From NCBI GenBank assembly GCA_050084985.1, contig JBITNC010000001.1, positions 71,672,001 through 71,736,000 of the forward strand: a stretch of DNA of 64,000 nucleotides, in the 5' to 3' direction. Shown one piece after another: positions 45,356 through 57,064 of this stretch (within the stretch, counting starts at the first letter, position 1; every line of letters begins with the position of its first letter). Source of the stretch: Nageia nagi (Eukaryota; Pinophyta). Below the pieces are notes generated by a model that saw only the letters and a program-made list of their open reading frames with translations, ran no database searches and was not told where the DNA came from. The position numbers and the translations under genes were made by a program.

Positions 45356-46545
45356 TGTTAACACCTAAAAAGGAATTTTAATTTAATTTAAATATCATTT
45401 TAGGTATTTGAAATCATTTATTTATTAAATTAAATAAATTCTCTTATCATCATGCACTCTCATCTACCTTTATGTTTTATGATAACAAGTCAGCTCGACA
45501 TCACCATAAGCCCAATGAGGAGCCTTGGCACTAGACCTTGATAGGTGGTAATATACTTGTGTCATTATTGACCAATATTTCTTAATGCCACCTATCATAT
45601 TTGTATTTTTTTACACACTGACCTTTACATTCATGTGATACTTTCAATCCATTTATAAATAATATTTTGAGCTTCAAAGGAATGACAATGGCATTGAATG
45701 AAAGGGTAAGATATCTTGGAAAGCTAACCAAAAAACATCACTGAGATTCTAATGTTGTCATTGGATTGAGGTCATATTGGTGGCTCCATTCTTTAAGGAA
45801 GCTTCTCATTCATCTCCTTTTAGTTGAATATCACCTTCATTTATCATGATAGGTAAAGTACAAGTTTGTATCTTTAAATCCATTTTGATAGGTCAAGGTC
45901 GATGAGGTTATTTTCATCATATTCATACTTTGATTTACTATTATTTCATTATAAATTAATTAAATTGAATATTGTAAGTAGCCCTAATAATTATTATTTT
46001 AGTTATTATAGTCTACTTAGGTTGTACAATAGAATAACTTTGAAGTTATTTATTTGTTATGAAGGGCATATCCATGTCTAAAACACTTGAAATGTAATAT
46101 CATTCATATCTAAAAACCCTAGGTTTTTTAGCCTAATTAATGAAGGATAAATGATGTATTGAAAAGAAGTCAAGTTCACCAATAAAAGATCCCCCTCGAG
46201 TTAAACCTTCAGCCTATCAAGAACACCTCTTTTGTAACTTCCATAGAAGATCCGATCATGCCATAAAAGATTATTTTCATTTGAAAAATTAATATAGGAT
46301 TTGCATAATTAAGCAAAATTTAAGTTTGATCATTAGGTTTTAGATGAAGTTTACAGCAACATGAGATAAGGGCGATATAAAATGGGCCACAAAATGGACC
46401 CATATATCTATAAAATAAAAGGCTAAGGATCTTTAATCATTCATTTCCATAATTAAAGAAGTAAAAACTTGATGATGATGGGAAGAAATTGCATACTAAT
46501 ATTGTAAGTGTTTCTTAACCATAGCCACAACTACAACTACAACAA
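45356..46545 (+). repeat. 5' LTR of the PMD-bearing LTR element 2
   Basis: Starts TGTTAACACCTAAAAAGG. The first 660 bp (to about 46013) match the 3' LTR at 51972-52690, including 'attaaataaattctcttatca', 'cataagccca', 'tgataggtaaagta' and 'cctaataattattatttt'. It lacks about 62 bp present in the 3' LTR near 52160-52220. A TATA box (TATAAAATA, 46409-46417) suggests the LTR runs on to about 46545 ('acaactacaacaacc'); that end is an estimate, because the 3' copy is truncated. Confidence 0.75.
46409..46417 (+). promoter_or_regulatory. TATA box in 5' LTR of element 2
   Basis: TATAAAATA is followed by 'aaaggctaagg'. Position and sequence resemble TATAAATAAAGCC in the LTR of element 1 (8607). Confidence 0.45.
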
Positions 46546-47399
46546 CCGTTGGTTCTAAGTATGATTCTTGATTTTGATGGTATTTGGGTTGTTCCATAAA
46601 TTTTTTCTTATATTTTCCTATTTGTCTATTTATTTTTTATCATTAAATGAAAATATAAAATAAATCCTTAAAAATTACATTTTTTCAATGCTTGTATCCT
46701 AGCAATGCCACTAAATTCTAGTGATGTTACTAGGTTAATAAAATAATAAAATTCAAATGAGATAATCAAATTAGTAATTAAAATATGTATTAATTAAAAA
46801 TATTTTTTGTTAGGCAAAATTAACAAACTTAGCCATATGTTTCTCATTCAGTAACCTAGGTTTTTCAGTATTCATCTCCATTTGATCATAGAAGTTTAAT
46901 GTGTTTTTTCCTTGTCTTATAAATATTTATGAATTATATTTCTTTTGTAAAAAAGTTCTTTATCATTAACCAAGCGATGTCACTATATTCCAACAACATA
47001 ATTAGATTTTAATCTTGTTCTATGTGACTATTTATTATTTTCATGAAAATTTGTTCTCCTCTACTCATTGTTACAATAGTGTCATTCTTAGTTTTCGTAC
47101 AAATTTCATTTTAAAATCATTGAAAATTATGTTGTAAAATACTTATAAATATTTTTATTTTGTCTCTCACAAATATTTTTATGTGCTTTTCAAAGTGGTA
47201 TGTGTTTATTTCCTTTTTCATTATTTGTGTTTCTTTATATTTTATCTAATGATTATAACAAAAAGAGTAGCATGAACAATAGATTAAAATAACACACACA
47301 ACCTAAAAAATATATCGCCAAAATATGTCATATATATATATATATAATATATCATATTTGATACATATAATTCCCACCATGGGAACTCTGACCCACATA

Positions 47400-49600
47400 A
47401 GGGTTACAAGTGTGAGTCCTAGATCAAGACCTAGACCTACTCCTAGAAGTTGATACTACTTTCAAGGTTTGACCAAATTATAAAATTTGATTATCCTTTT
47501 CCAAAATCAATTCCTAGAGCCTCTTCATCTCCTAATGATGGATGATGTGCTAAAGGGACTACAATATCTCTATCTATCCCTATAGGGCCCCTATCTATTG
47601 TTCACATGTAGCTAGCATGTCCTATAATCTTAAAACCTATGCTTTTAGAGTTCCATTTGAACCTCTAAACTTGTTTCATGAATAAATAATTAGTTTATCA
47701 TAAATTTTTTGTAATAGGTCAACCTAGATAAACCACATTCAAAATGGATATACCTGAGATATAGGCCAAGGGTGCCGTAACTCCAGATGAAGATGGTACA
47801 AAAGGACCCATAACTCATTTAGAAGATGATAGACCATAAATATACATGGGCTCCTTCTCTTTCTTTGGCTCCTTCTCCTCCCACTCTGCCTCTTCTACCT
47901 CTCTCTCCTCTTTATCAAGATCTAATGACACATGCCTCATAGTATCCTACTAGAACCAATAATCCTAGGTGTGCTGAGGATGCGAATTTGGTACCCTAGG
48001 GGTGATGGAATTGAAGGATTTCATAAACCAAGATCACCTTGAAGCTTCTCCAACAAATCTAACATTCATCCTTCTATCAAATCAATAATCAATCACACAA
48101 AAAATAACACATCATGTGTAGTGGTTCCTCCATCTCTTGGGAGCACATCCACTTTGAACCATCATTCTATTACTTCTCACGAGATAACTCTCCTACAAAT
48201 TATTAAGAATTATTCTAAGATAATTCTTCTACAAAGCTCCTATAAGAGCATCTCTATAAGACAAGCATTACCATGCTTCATCAAGTTACATAATAAGGGG
48301 AATACCTCTCTATTTATAATAATAAACTCACCTCTTAACCATCCTTTTACCCAAGGGTAATGTTAAAAGTGTTTCTATATTTATTCCTCTTTCTATATTG
48401 ATTATATTAATGCTTTAAGGTGTCTAAATATACTTTAAGCATTAAGTGAATTTACATTAACAAGAAATATTATATAATATTACATTATAATTTTCAATAA
48501 GGGGCATGATCCTTAGACTCCTCCCACTCTACACTCCAATTGGATATAGAACTCCAACATGAATGGCTTGATATCTATAGTACCTAGCCATAGTTGGCCA
48601 AATCCTATGAATAGGTACATCTCATGTCATGCTAAATTGATAGAGTAACCTATCTTAATGATATAATTCCATGATACACCTATATCCCTAGATGTGATAT
48701 GGAGTTATACTCCATGAGAACTCCTCATTTGACTCATCCCAAACTAGTAAGTTAAAATAGGGATCCCATATGATATCCACCTCATCCAAAAGGTTCAACA
48801 ACCTCCAATACTATTCAACTCCCTGTGTAGCATCCATCCTTTGGGTCATCTACCACCTAGACTAATGGGGTATGTCTACCTAAATAATTGTAGGTAAATA
48901 GGTCCTCACCATACCAATATGCTCATAGGCCCATTCCTATAAGATGAATGAATGAGCAACAATCTTGTATCCCTTCCTCACAAAAATAAAGCTTTGAAGA
49001 TCTCTATACAACATAGCCAAAATGCATGATGCCCATGCATATCTCTTCTTATGTAGATATATCTCCTAGAAAATAAGAATCAACCCTATATGGAAGCATT
49101 CATGATTCTTATCACTACATAGGATAGTGTCGATAAGAACCAAAACATATAGTCATAACCATTATGTATTATTTATATCCTTTAGGGGTACATAAAATAT
49201 GTCATGAATGGGTACCACTTTCTTTTATTGATGATAATCCCACACACTTATAAGCCAATAGCAATGCTCCTCCATCTCCTCCATGGACAATGTGGCTCTC
49301 TATATCAATGTACTATTCATGGGTACCCATAAGATATGATGAATGTCAATTAGGGTGAGAGTGATCTCACCCATCGGCAAGTGAAATATCTTTATATCAT
49401 CACACCAACTCTCCATCAAGGTTATCAAGAATTACTTGTCACATGGGATGCAAGCAACAACCCTCATGTGACCAAGTTCAAATGTATCTAATTATCCCCT
49501 CTCCTCACTAGTGAGCATAAATGCAATAGCCACATCCATAGTGGGACTCCATGGCTTGCATCTCATCATATATGCATGGTATTGCACCCATTTCAAATAT
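47400..49600 (-). pseudogene. Plant mobile domain (PMD) protein relic, copy 2, antisense inside LTR element 2
   Basis: The - strand has one frame without detected shifts from about 49590 to 48510 (near 350 codons). Blocks: HMRVVACIPCDK, SWCDDIKIFHLPMGEITLTL (49430-49370) with the PMD core F-H-L-P-x-G-E-x-T-x-T-L-x-D-x-x-x-x-L-x-x-P, then HECFHIGLILIF, LHKKRYAWASCILAMLYRDL, WAYEHIGMVRTYLP, WRLLNLLDEVDIIWDPYF, WSITPYHI and HRIWPTMARYYRYQAIH. This is the full PMD (MAIN/MAIL-like) layout. Stops are TAG/TAA at Gln-like positions (WAYEH preceded by TAG, for example) plus a TGA. An acidic Glu-rich tail follows (47880-47930). Known PMD genes act in the nucleus or ride on transposons. This one lies antisense to the LTRs on both sides. 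Confidence 0.85.
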
Positions 49601-51955
49601 AAAAACTATCAATAACTAAGTAAATAGGTAATAAATGCAATTTACAAAATTAAGTGAGGTAAAAATCTAACATTTATTGCTAAAATAAAAGAATTTAAAG
49701 TTAAATTTTAAACTTTGGAACATGTTAAAATCCATACAACCACTAATAAATGCATTTTTAGAAAATTTGAACCCAACAATGATGCTAGGATCCTAGTAGC
49801 ACCACAAGATTAAGGTGCCCATTTTTAGAAAATATTAAAAACCCATCAATTTTTCCTCTAAATTTATGGCAAAAATGAGTTCATTTTTACTCCATGCATG
49901 CAACAAACTAGCCATTTTGTTTTTACCCCTATAATTTTTATAATTTGCAAAAATTAAGAAAACTTGATCAAAAAAATTTGATCCTTAAAAAACATCCATA
50001 TACATGCTAAAAGAGAGGATTTCAAGAAATTTTTGGTACCTAATGTCCTTGGGACAAGGAATTACCAATAAGATCCCTATGGACCTAACCAAAAAGTAAT
50101 ACATTGGTCCATTCTAGTAATAGCTACAGTCTAAAAATTAGTAGCTCCTCCACTGTCCTTAAATAACTCAAACTAGCACCAAGAAAATTGAGAACCAAAT
50201 ATCAAGATTTTCAAATGCAAAAGTGAAAATGAAATATCAATATGCCTATTTATAAACTAACTTGCCCCCTTTTTTAATTATTAATTACATTAAACTTCAT
50301 TAAGTTTTCTAAATTATTAAGTTTTTTTTCATCTTCAACCCCATATGCATCCATCTCTGATCAACTCTTCATCTCCTTCAGGTCCCTTAAATTGGATGAT
50401 GTTGGTGTGATCCAGGCAACATCATTGGCTTCCAAACCTCCTTTTAAAGAATTTCCTTTATGTAAAATTCAAAAACCCTCTGCATGTAATAAAAATAAGA
50501 ATGTCAATACATAATTAGTCCAAAATTTTTAAATAAATCTCTTGGGGAAAATTGTTAAAATTTAACATGAAATGATCATTAAATTTTAAAATACCTATTT
50601 ATGTTGAATGAAACATGCAACATTTTTAGTTCATTAGTGCCACACAGAAACTCAAAGCTTTTCTTTTAATAAAACTCATGCATTATTCCAATGATGTTGT
50701 TGCATTTCTAGTGACACCGCTAGGTTATCAAGGTAAAGCATGTTCCATTTTAATGTAAAGGCTCATCATTTACAGTAAATTCATGAAAAATATGTCTCAT
50801 TCATTAGGTTATATCTCTTTTCATAATTTATACACATTAAATGGTTCTTGTTGATTCATTAAAACTATCATCTATCTTGTTAATGCATATCATGTTTTAA
50901 TAAAACATTAAATGTAATGTATTGCATATCGTAATATCTCTTATAATATGCATTGATTTTCATAAATATTGCATATAGATTAGTTTCCATTTTGTAAATA
51001 CTTATCATTGTTAATGAATACTTGTCCATGTTTTTACAATGCATCCATGTATACTTTTATATCATGTCTACTAGTTATACTATTAATAAGGTATTTATCA
51101 ATGGATGTGAATGGTACTAATGCATATCTCTACATATCATAACTTATCATACTATGGTAAAAGATGTTTGCACAAATTTTGCTTATCAAATATTTCTTAT
51201 CATACATTTCTTATCATATCTCGTTACAATGATTTGATTTGATTCTTATCATATATGATTATCATATCTTATCATATGTTAAAAGTGCTTTTCATATCAT
51301 ATTATTGCTCTTGTCATTGGCTTCCTTTGTAAGGGAGGGGCACTCTTATCAATTGTTTCTTTTTTAAGGAAGGGGCATTCTTATCACTTGATTCCTATAT
51401 TAGGGAGGGTCATTCTTATTAGAAATCCATGGAAACATGGTGGCTTGTGAAACCAAGTTGATGACTCTTATTATTTGACATATTTGTAAGGAAGTTCCAT
51501 TTTTAAGTATCACTTTATGACTCTATAAAGAAGTGTCATTATTATTAAAAATCCATGGCAACATGGTGGCTTGGGAATCCAAGCTGATCACATAAGTTGG
51601 CAATATATCTTCATACTCTTGGTGGGTAAGGCACCAAGGATAGGTTTGATATATTATTATTTAAATGTCTTACATATTATGATATTTAATGTCTATATTT
51701 GAGATATCTTGCATAAAACATTTCTTTTCTAAGTTCTTTTCATATTCCTTTATCTTTACCTTGGATTGCTCCTATGATGAGAGGTCCATCATGTCGCAAC
51801 CAAGATAAAAAGGAAGCATAATAATGGTGAAAAACTAGGGAATCCAAAGCTAGTACCATGAAGAATTTTTTTTTCAAGGAGTATTTTCTTACTTATCTTG
51901 TTATATTTCAAATTTATGCTTTGATTATCTTTTGTCCCAAAAGCATCAAATCATA
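49600..51955. other. Non-coding interior of LTR element 2
   Basis: No gag or pol motifs were found. 50880-51290 is crowded with 'cttatcatat' words. Tandem units at 51315-51590 are listed separately. Short echoes of 'ctagtga(t/c)(g/a)...ctaggtta' occur near 46718 and 50710. Confidence 0.6.
51315..51590 (+). repeat. Minisatellite and 40-bp duplication in element 2
   Basis: Three units of about 36-40 bp ('ttcc-tttgtaagggaggggcactcttatca', 'tttcttttttaaggaaggggcattcttatca', 'attcctatattagggagggtcattcttatt') run from 51319 to 51420. 'aaatccatgg(a/c)aacatggtggcttg' occurs at 51422 and again at 51549. Confidence 0.85.
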
Positions 51956-51956
51956 T

Positions 51957-51971
51957 TCAAAGTGGGGCATC
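51957..51971 (+). other. Polypurine tract of LTR element 2
   Basis: TTCAAAGTGGGGCATC directly precedes the 3' LTR, fixing the element's + orientation and hence the antisense placement of the PMD frame. Confidence 0.75.
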
Positions 51972-52690
51972 TATTAACACCTAAAAAAGAATTTTAATTT
52001 AATTAAAATACCTTTGTAGGTATCTAAAATAATTTATTTGTTAAATTAAATAAATTCTCTTATCACTATGCACTTTCATCTACCTTTATGTTTTATGATA
52101 ATAGGTGAACTCGGTATCACCATAAGCCCAAGGAGGAGCCTTGGTACTAGACCTGCTATCTATAAAGGTGGAAGGGTAATGCATAAGCAATTATAACATA
52201 ATCTTAAACCCTTGATAGATGGTAATATATGTGTTTCATTATTTATGGGTCTTTCTTAATGCCACCTATAATATCTAGATTTTGTTATACATTGAGCTCT
52301 ATATTCCTATAATACTTTCAATCCATTTATGTATGATATTTTGAGCTTTAGTGGAATGATGATGACATCAAGCAAAAGGGTGAGGAATCTTGTAATTGAG
52401 CAATGTCATTGGGATCCTAGTGCTATCACTAAGTTGAGGTTGGATTTATGGCTTTGTTCTTTGGGGAAGCTTATCGCTCATCTCTTTTTAGATGAATATC
52501 ACCTTCATTCATCGTGATAGGTAAAGTATAGGTTTGTATCTTCCATAAATCTAATTTGATAAGTCAAGGTCAATTAGGTCATTGTCATCATATTCATTAC
52601 TTAGATTTACTATTATTTCTTGATAAATTGATTAAATTGAATACTATAAATAAACCTAATAATTATTATTTTGGTTATAATAATACATAA
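51972..52690 (+). repeat. 3' LTR of element 2 (3'-truncated)
   Basis: Starts TATTAACACCTAAAAA (TG changed to TA) and matches 45356-46013. It stops matching near 52690 and lacks the part with the TATA box present in the 5' copy, so it is truncated. Many substitutions separate the two LTRs, so the insertion is old. Confidence 0.85.
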
Positions 52691-52779
52691 TAATTTATCC
52701 CCAAAGCTAAAGGTAGGTAATAGATCCATTTTTATTTAAAAGGATCATGTTTGGTGTAGATGTTGAATGTTGGAGGATT

Positions 52780-53600
52780 TTAATGAGTGGGTTTTTTGCA
52801 AGAAAATGAATATTCTTATGATCCAATCCCTCCCCCTCCTCCACCTCTAAAAAATAGAATAGGCATTCATCCTATGAGACTTTGGCAACCTCTAATACTA
52901 TCACCCATGGAGGCTTATCACCAACTATTTTCTTCACCTTAAGTGTAGTTGATTTGTATTGGTACAATCTTTATGCATTAATGCCAGGAACTCCACTAAG
53001 TGATCATAAGAAGCATAAAAATGGTAAAAATAAAATATTATTGATTATCCAAATATTATAGCTTATTACATGCACTTCAAAATACCATATTTCAAAAGGA
53101 GGTGTTAAAAAAAGAAATGAAAGTAAAAGAGTTTTGGTGTAGATATGAATGGTAATATTCACTAGCCTCTCCACATGTGCAAGGTTTTATATGGCTAGAG
53201 GGAGCTTTAAACATGGATAATATAGATTGGATAAATGAAAATGGAGTAAAAAATTCACAAATATATTTTGATAAAATTGTGCATACATGGAATCCTCAAG
53301 GGGGATCCACATCAATGGAATATATAGGTAAGAATAAATCATCTAAGTATTTAGATATAGATTTATACAAGAATTATATAATAAACATAAATATCCAAGT
53401 CACTATGATATGTGTATTGTAGGTATTTCAAAATTTCTATCAACACCCATATTTGAGAAATACACAATAACTAGCACAATTGATGCAAATCTAGATTACG
53501 AAGAGATTCCTAATTGTGTAGAGTGTCACACAATATTTAGAGAGGGTCCTTGCCTAGAAAAGAAAAGAGGAAATATGGTTTATATGTAAGTACTTATAAC
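52780..53600 (+). pseudogene. Helitron Rep-domain relic
   Basis: Frames on + read NRIGIHPMRLWQPL, GLSPTIFFTLSVVDLYWYNL and YALMPGTPLSDHKKHKNG (52905-53020), then EVLKKEMKVKEFWCRYEW and SPHVQGFIWLEGALNMDNIDW (53125-53230), YFDKIVHTWNP, and IPNCVECHTIF then CLEKKRGNMV (53505-53580). This matches the replication-initiator part of Helitron proteins: VLK-x-FWCRYEWQ, the H-x-H motif, and the later C/H-rich RCKH-like stretch. The H-x-H motif is altered (PHVQGF), so the nickase would be dead. No helicase part and no Helitron ends (TC...CTAG with hairpin) were found. Confidence 0.8.
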
Positions 53601-53767
53601 TATTTGAATTAATTAAAAATATGGTTAGTTATCAAAATTGAGCTCTGTTATGCTAAATAGATAATTATATAAAACTTAAGTTTTTACACACTTAAAATAA
53701 AATATATATATATATAGTAATTTAAATCTTTATATTTATATATATCCATTATTCCTAAACTACTTTT

Positions 53768-56700
53768 TGATGTGATACAAGTATGTAATAGAAGCTTTAT
53801 TTTTTATGCCGATGTAGAAATATTCTAAGAATCGGGTGGCTAGTTGGTTGAAGAAAAACATGGAATACTATAGTAGGTTGATATACCAATTAAGCACTTG
53901 ACCAGCTAAGAAAAGTGGGAATGTGCATAACATAAGGGCATAATCATGAGTAATGAGATGGTATGCATATCGAAATGCTCTTATATGGTTTTAATGATCT
54001 TCTTTCCCTTTGAATAATTTAAATTTAAGTATCTCCCAATGATGAGGTAATAATGAATAGGAATAGAGAAGTGAATGGGTTCATTGCATATTTTCTCATA
54101 TGATGGCATGGGGTGATGACCTAAACTTTATGTCTCAAGATTTTTAATTTTTTTTGAGTGTTTGCATAATTTCATTATGAGGATCTAGTTGAGGTATTTG
54201 CACTAGTTGATTTGATGAAGAGGCTATGTAGGTAGTAATTTATATGGGAATAGTGGAAATATAGATTTTGGTGGATGGAATGTATTGGAACTGTGGTTTA
54301 GAGATAATTATCTACAATTGCAATATGGAATGTATAGTTAATTATTATATATTATATGCAAGTCAATGCAAGAATTTGGGTCCATTTTATGGCCAAAAAG
54401 TGGAAGTGTTTTTCTTGATTTTTAGGTTTGATCATGGTTGATCTCAATTCTCAAAATTTGAAGGACTTAGACATGGAATCTTGAAAAAGTTCATTAAGGT
54501 AAAAAAAATGTAGTGCTTTGAGTATAGGTTTTAAATATGTAATATATTCCAATACCCAGATGATAGAAATTAAATTTTAATAGGCATGTATAAAAATCAT
54601 AATTTAAAAAATATTATTTTGGGACCATACCATGCACATGTACGACTCACATAAGTTGACCTAAATTAAAGTATTTTTTAAAATCCTTTTGGGCAAAGTT
54701 ACCTAATACATTGAAGATATTTTTTATTATTTTTTGATAAATATTTTTTATTTATTAAATTTTAAGTGGTCCTAATTTTGTTTTTGAAAATTGCTCATGT
54801 ACGATACACATAATTTTACTTAAACTTGTCATATTTTCAAAAAACTATTTTGTGGAGAATTATTTGTAGATTATTCTTATATAATATTTTTTCAAAATTA
54901 TTTAAAAATAAAAAGTTATTAAAAAATAAGAAACCTTGATTTCTCAAGTTTATAGACCAATTTCATTTAAGATTAATTGAAAAATTGAAAACATAATCTA
55001 ATTGTAAAAAATAAAATTATATATTTAAAATTTACACTCTCTCATTTGTAATAGGTTTTAATATCATGAAATATTTTTGAAAAAATCTCCATAAAATATA
55101 TGTCTAAAGTCAATATTTTCTATTGACATTACCATGATCATGTATTTTTAGATCCAAGGCTAAGGGTTAGCTCACCATGCCTTTCCCTAGCCTAAATTTG
55201 AGCCAAAATACATTTAAATTTTAAAAGATAGGATCCTATTATGTAATACGATCCTATTTATTAAATATTAATGGGAACATGATTGAGAAAAAAATAATCA
55301 TGTTGTCGTTCCCCTCCCATTCTTTTTCCTATTCATGTTTAATAATCAGATCCTTTTATTTAAAATATGGGATCTTGTTCCTATTCATATTTCCATTCTC
55401 ATTCCCACTCTCATTCTTGTTCTCATTACCATTTAATAATAGGATCCTATTTTTGTATCAGGATCCTAAAGTAAAATAGGATCTCATTTTTTAAGTAATG
55501 TGATCTCGTTTACTAAGAAATTTTTTTAGGTACCAAAACTCCTAGCTTTTGTAGATTGAACAACTTCTTGAACTTACCCATGCTTGTGTTTGAACATGAT
55601 TTTATGTAAAGTGAAGGACATCCACAACTTTAGAAGGATGATGGGATTAGGAGTGCTAACCAATGCTTGACTTGGAATCCCAATAGTAAGTGGCCTTAAA
55701 GGTATTTGAGATTATTATACCCATGTTTAGATGGAGGAGATAGGATAAAGAGAAATAAGAGGTGGGAAAATGATGCTCACATTTGAACCAACAATGAAGG
55801 ATGGAATGAATAAAGGAATAACTTAAGTGGTTATAGGTGATGATAATGGGAATCCTAAACAAGTTATGAAATGATTTAATAGTTATGATTTCAGAATGGA
55901 ATATGTTGAAGCCATTTGTTCCAATTATGTTATATAATGAATAGGTAATTGTTATGTACTATATGCTTGATGTGATATAATTCTATAATAGAAGCTTTCT
56001 TTATGATGTTGATGGAGAAATGTTCTAGGAATAGGGTGGCTAGGTGGTAAATATGGAATACTATGGTAGGTTATTTTACCATTCAAGTGCTTTTCCAACT
56101 AAGGAAAATGGGAATGTACATTAGATAAGGACATCATCATGATTAATGAGATGGGATGCATATTAGAATGCTCTTAGATAGTTTTGGAGATATTATTTCC
56201 CTATAAATTTTTCAAATATAGGCATCTCCCATTAATGGGGTGATAATGAATGGGAATGGATTAAATGATTTCATTATAGATATGCTCACATGATAGCTTT
56301 GGATAATGGCCTTGAATTTTTACCTCAAGATTTTTTTTTTTTTTTCATGGATATTTTATAGCATTCCATATTGAAAAGCTAGTTTAGGTATTTGAAATAG
56401 CTTATTGGATGAGGAGGCTATGCAAGTAGTAGTTTGTATGGGAATCATGGAAGCATAGATGTTGGTGGATGGAATATATTGGAACTACAATTGAGAGATA
56501 ATAGTTTGCAATTACCATATGGAAGGGATAGGTAAATATTATGTACTATATACTTGTGTTTTGAAAGGATTTTTTATGAAGTGAAGGATATTCAAAACAT
56601 GAGGAGGAATGATGGTATTAGGAGTGTCCATCAATGCTTGACTTAACATCCCAATGGTAAGTGTAACTTAAGGTATTTGATATGATTGCACCCAAGTTTG

Positions 56701-56890
56701 GATGCAGGAGATAGGTTGAAGAGTAATTGGAGGTGGGAAAGTTATGCTCACATTTAAACCAAAAATGGAGGATCGAATGGATGAGGGAATAATTTGAGTG
56801 GTTGTAGGTGAGGATTTTAGGAACCCTAAAGAAGCTATGAAAGGATTTGATAGTTATGATTTCATAATGAAAGAATTGGAAGCCATTTAT
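53768..56890. repeat. Tandem duplication, period about 980 bp (units A1-B1 and A2-B2), split by element R2
   Basis: A1 (53768-54358) aligns with A2 (55968-56550): 'tagaagcttt', 'gggtggcta', 'tgcatat', 'ggtggatggaat(g/a)tattggaact'. B1 (55571-55905) aligns with B2 (56556-56890): 'cttgtgttt', 'ggcttgact'-like 'gcttgactt', 'ggaggtgggaaa' and 'aggtgggaaa', 'gaaatgattt' and 'gaaaggattt'. Removing the 1.2-kb element R2 (54367-55570) between A1 and B1 gives a plain tandem of about 980 bp. An open frame of 88 codons (56798-57064) covers B2 and beyond; I recognise no family. Confidence 0.8.
54367..55570. mobile_element. 1.20-kb terminal-inverted-repeat element, copy R2
   Basis: Same family and orientation as R1 (41001-42186). 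It starts TGCAAGAATTTGGGTCCA and ends ACAACTTCTTG. Its insertion point lies exactly at the A1/B1 junction of the tandem duplication; by comparison with A2/B2 the bases 'tgc' flank both sides, a possible 3-bp target duplication. Internal GGATCC-type units at 55225-55510. Confidence 0.75.
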
Positions 56891-57064
56891 TGTAGAGAGA
56901 TTTTAGATGTACTAGAAGGAATAAAGAGGACAATTAAGACTTATGTGAGGGAATATGGTATTAATTTCTTCATAAGAGGATTTTCAATGGTGGAACTAGA
57001 GATTATACTAGTAAATAAAAGATTTCATATGATAGGGATGGGTATGGTTATATATTTCAATTAA

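Noticed and set aside
41001-55570. R1 and R2 as the two LTRs of one 14-kb element
   Set aside because: Both copies have inverted ends, no primer site or polypurine tract, and R2 sits inside a tandem duplication; independent insertions fit better.
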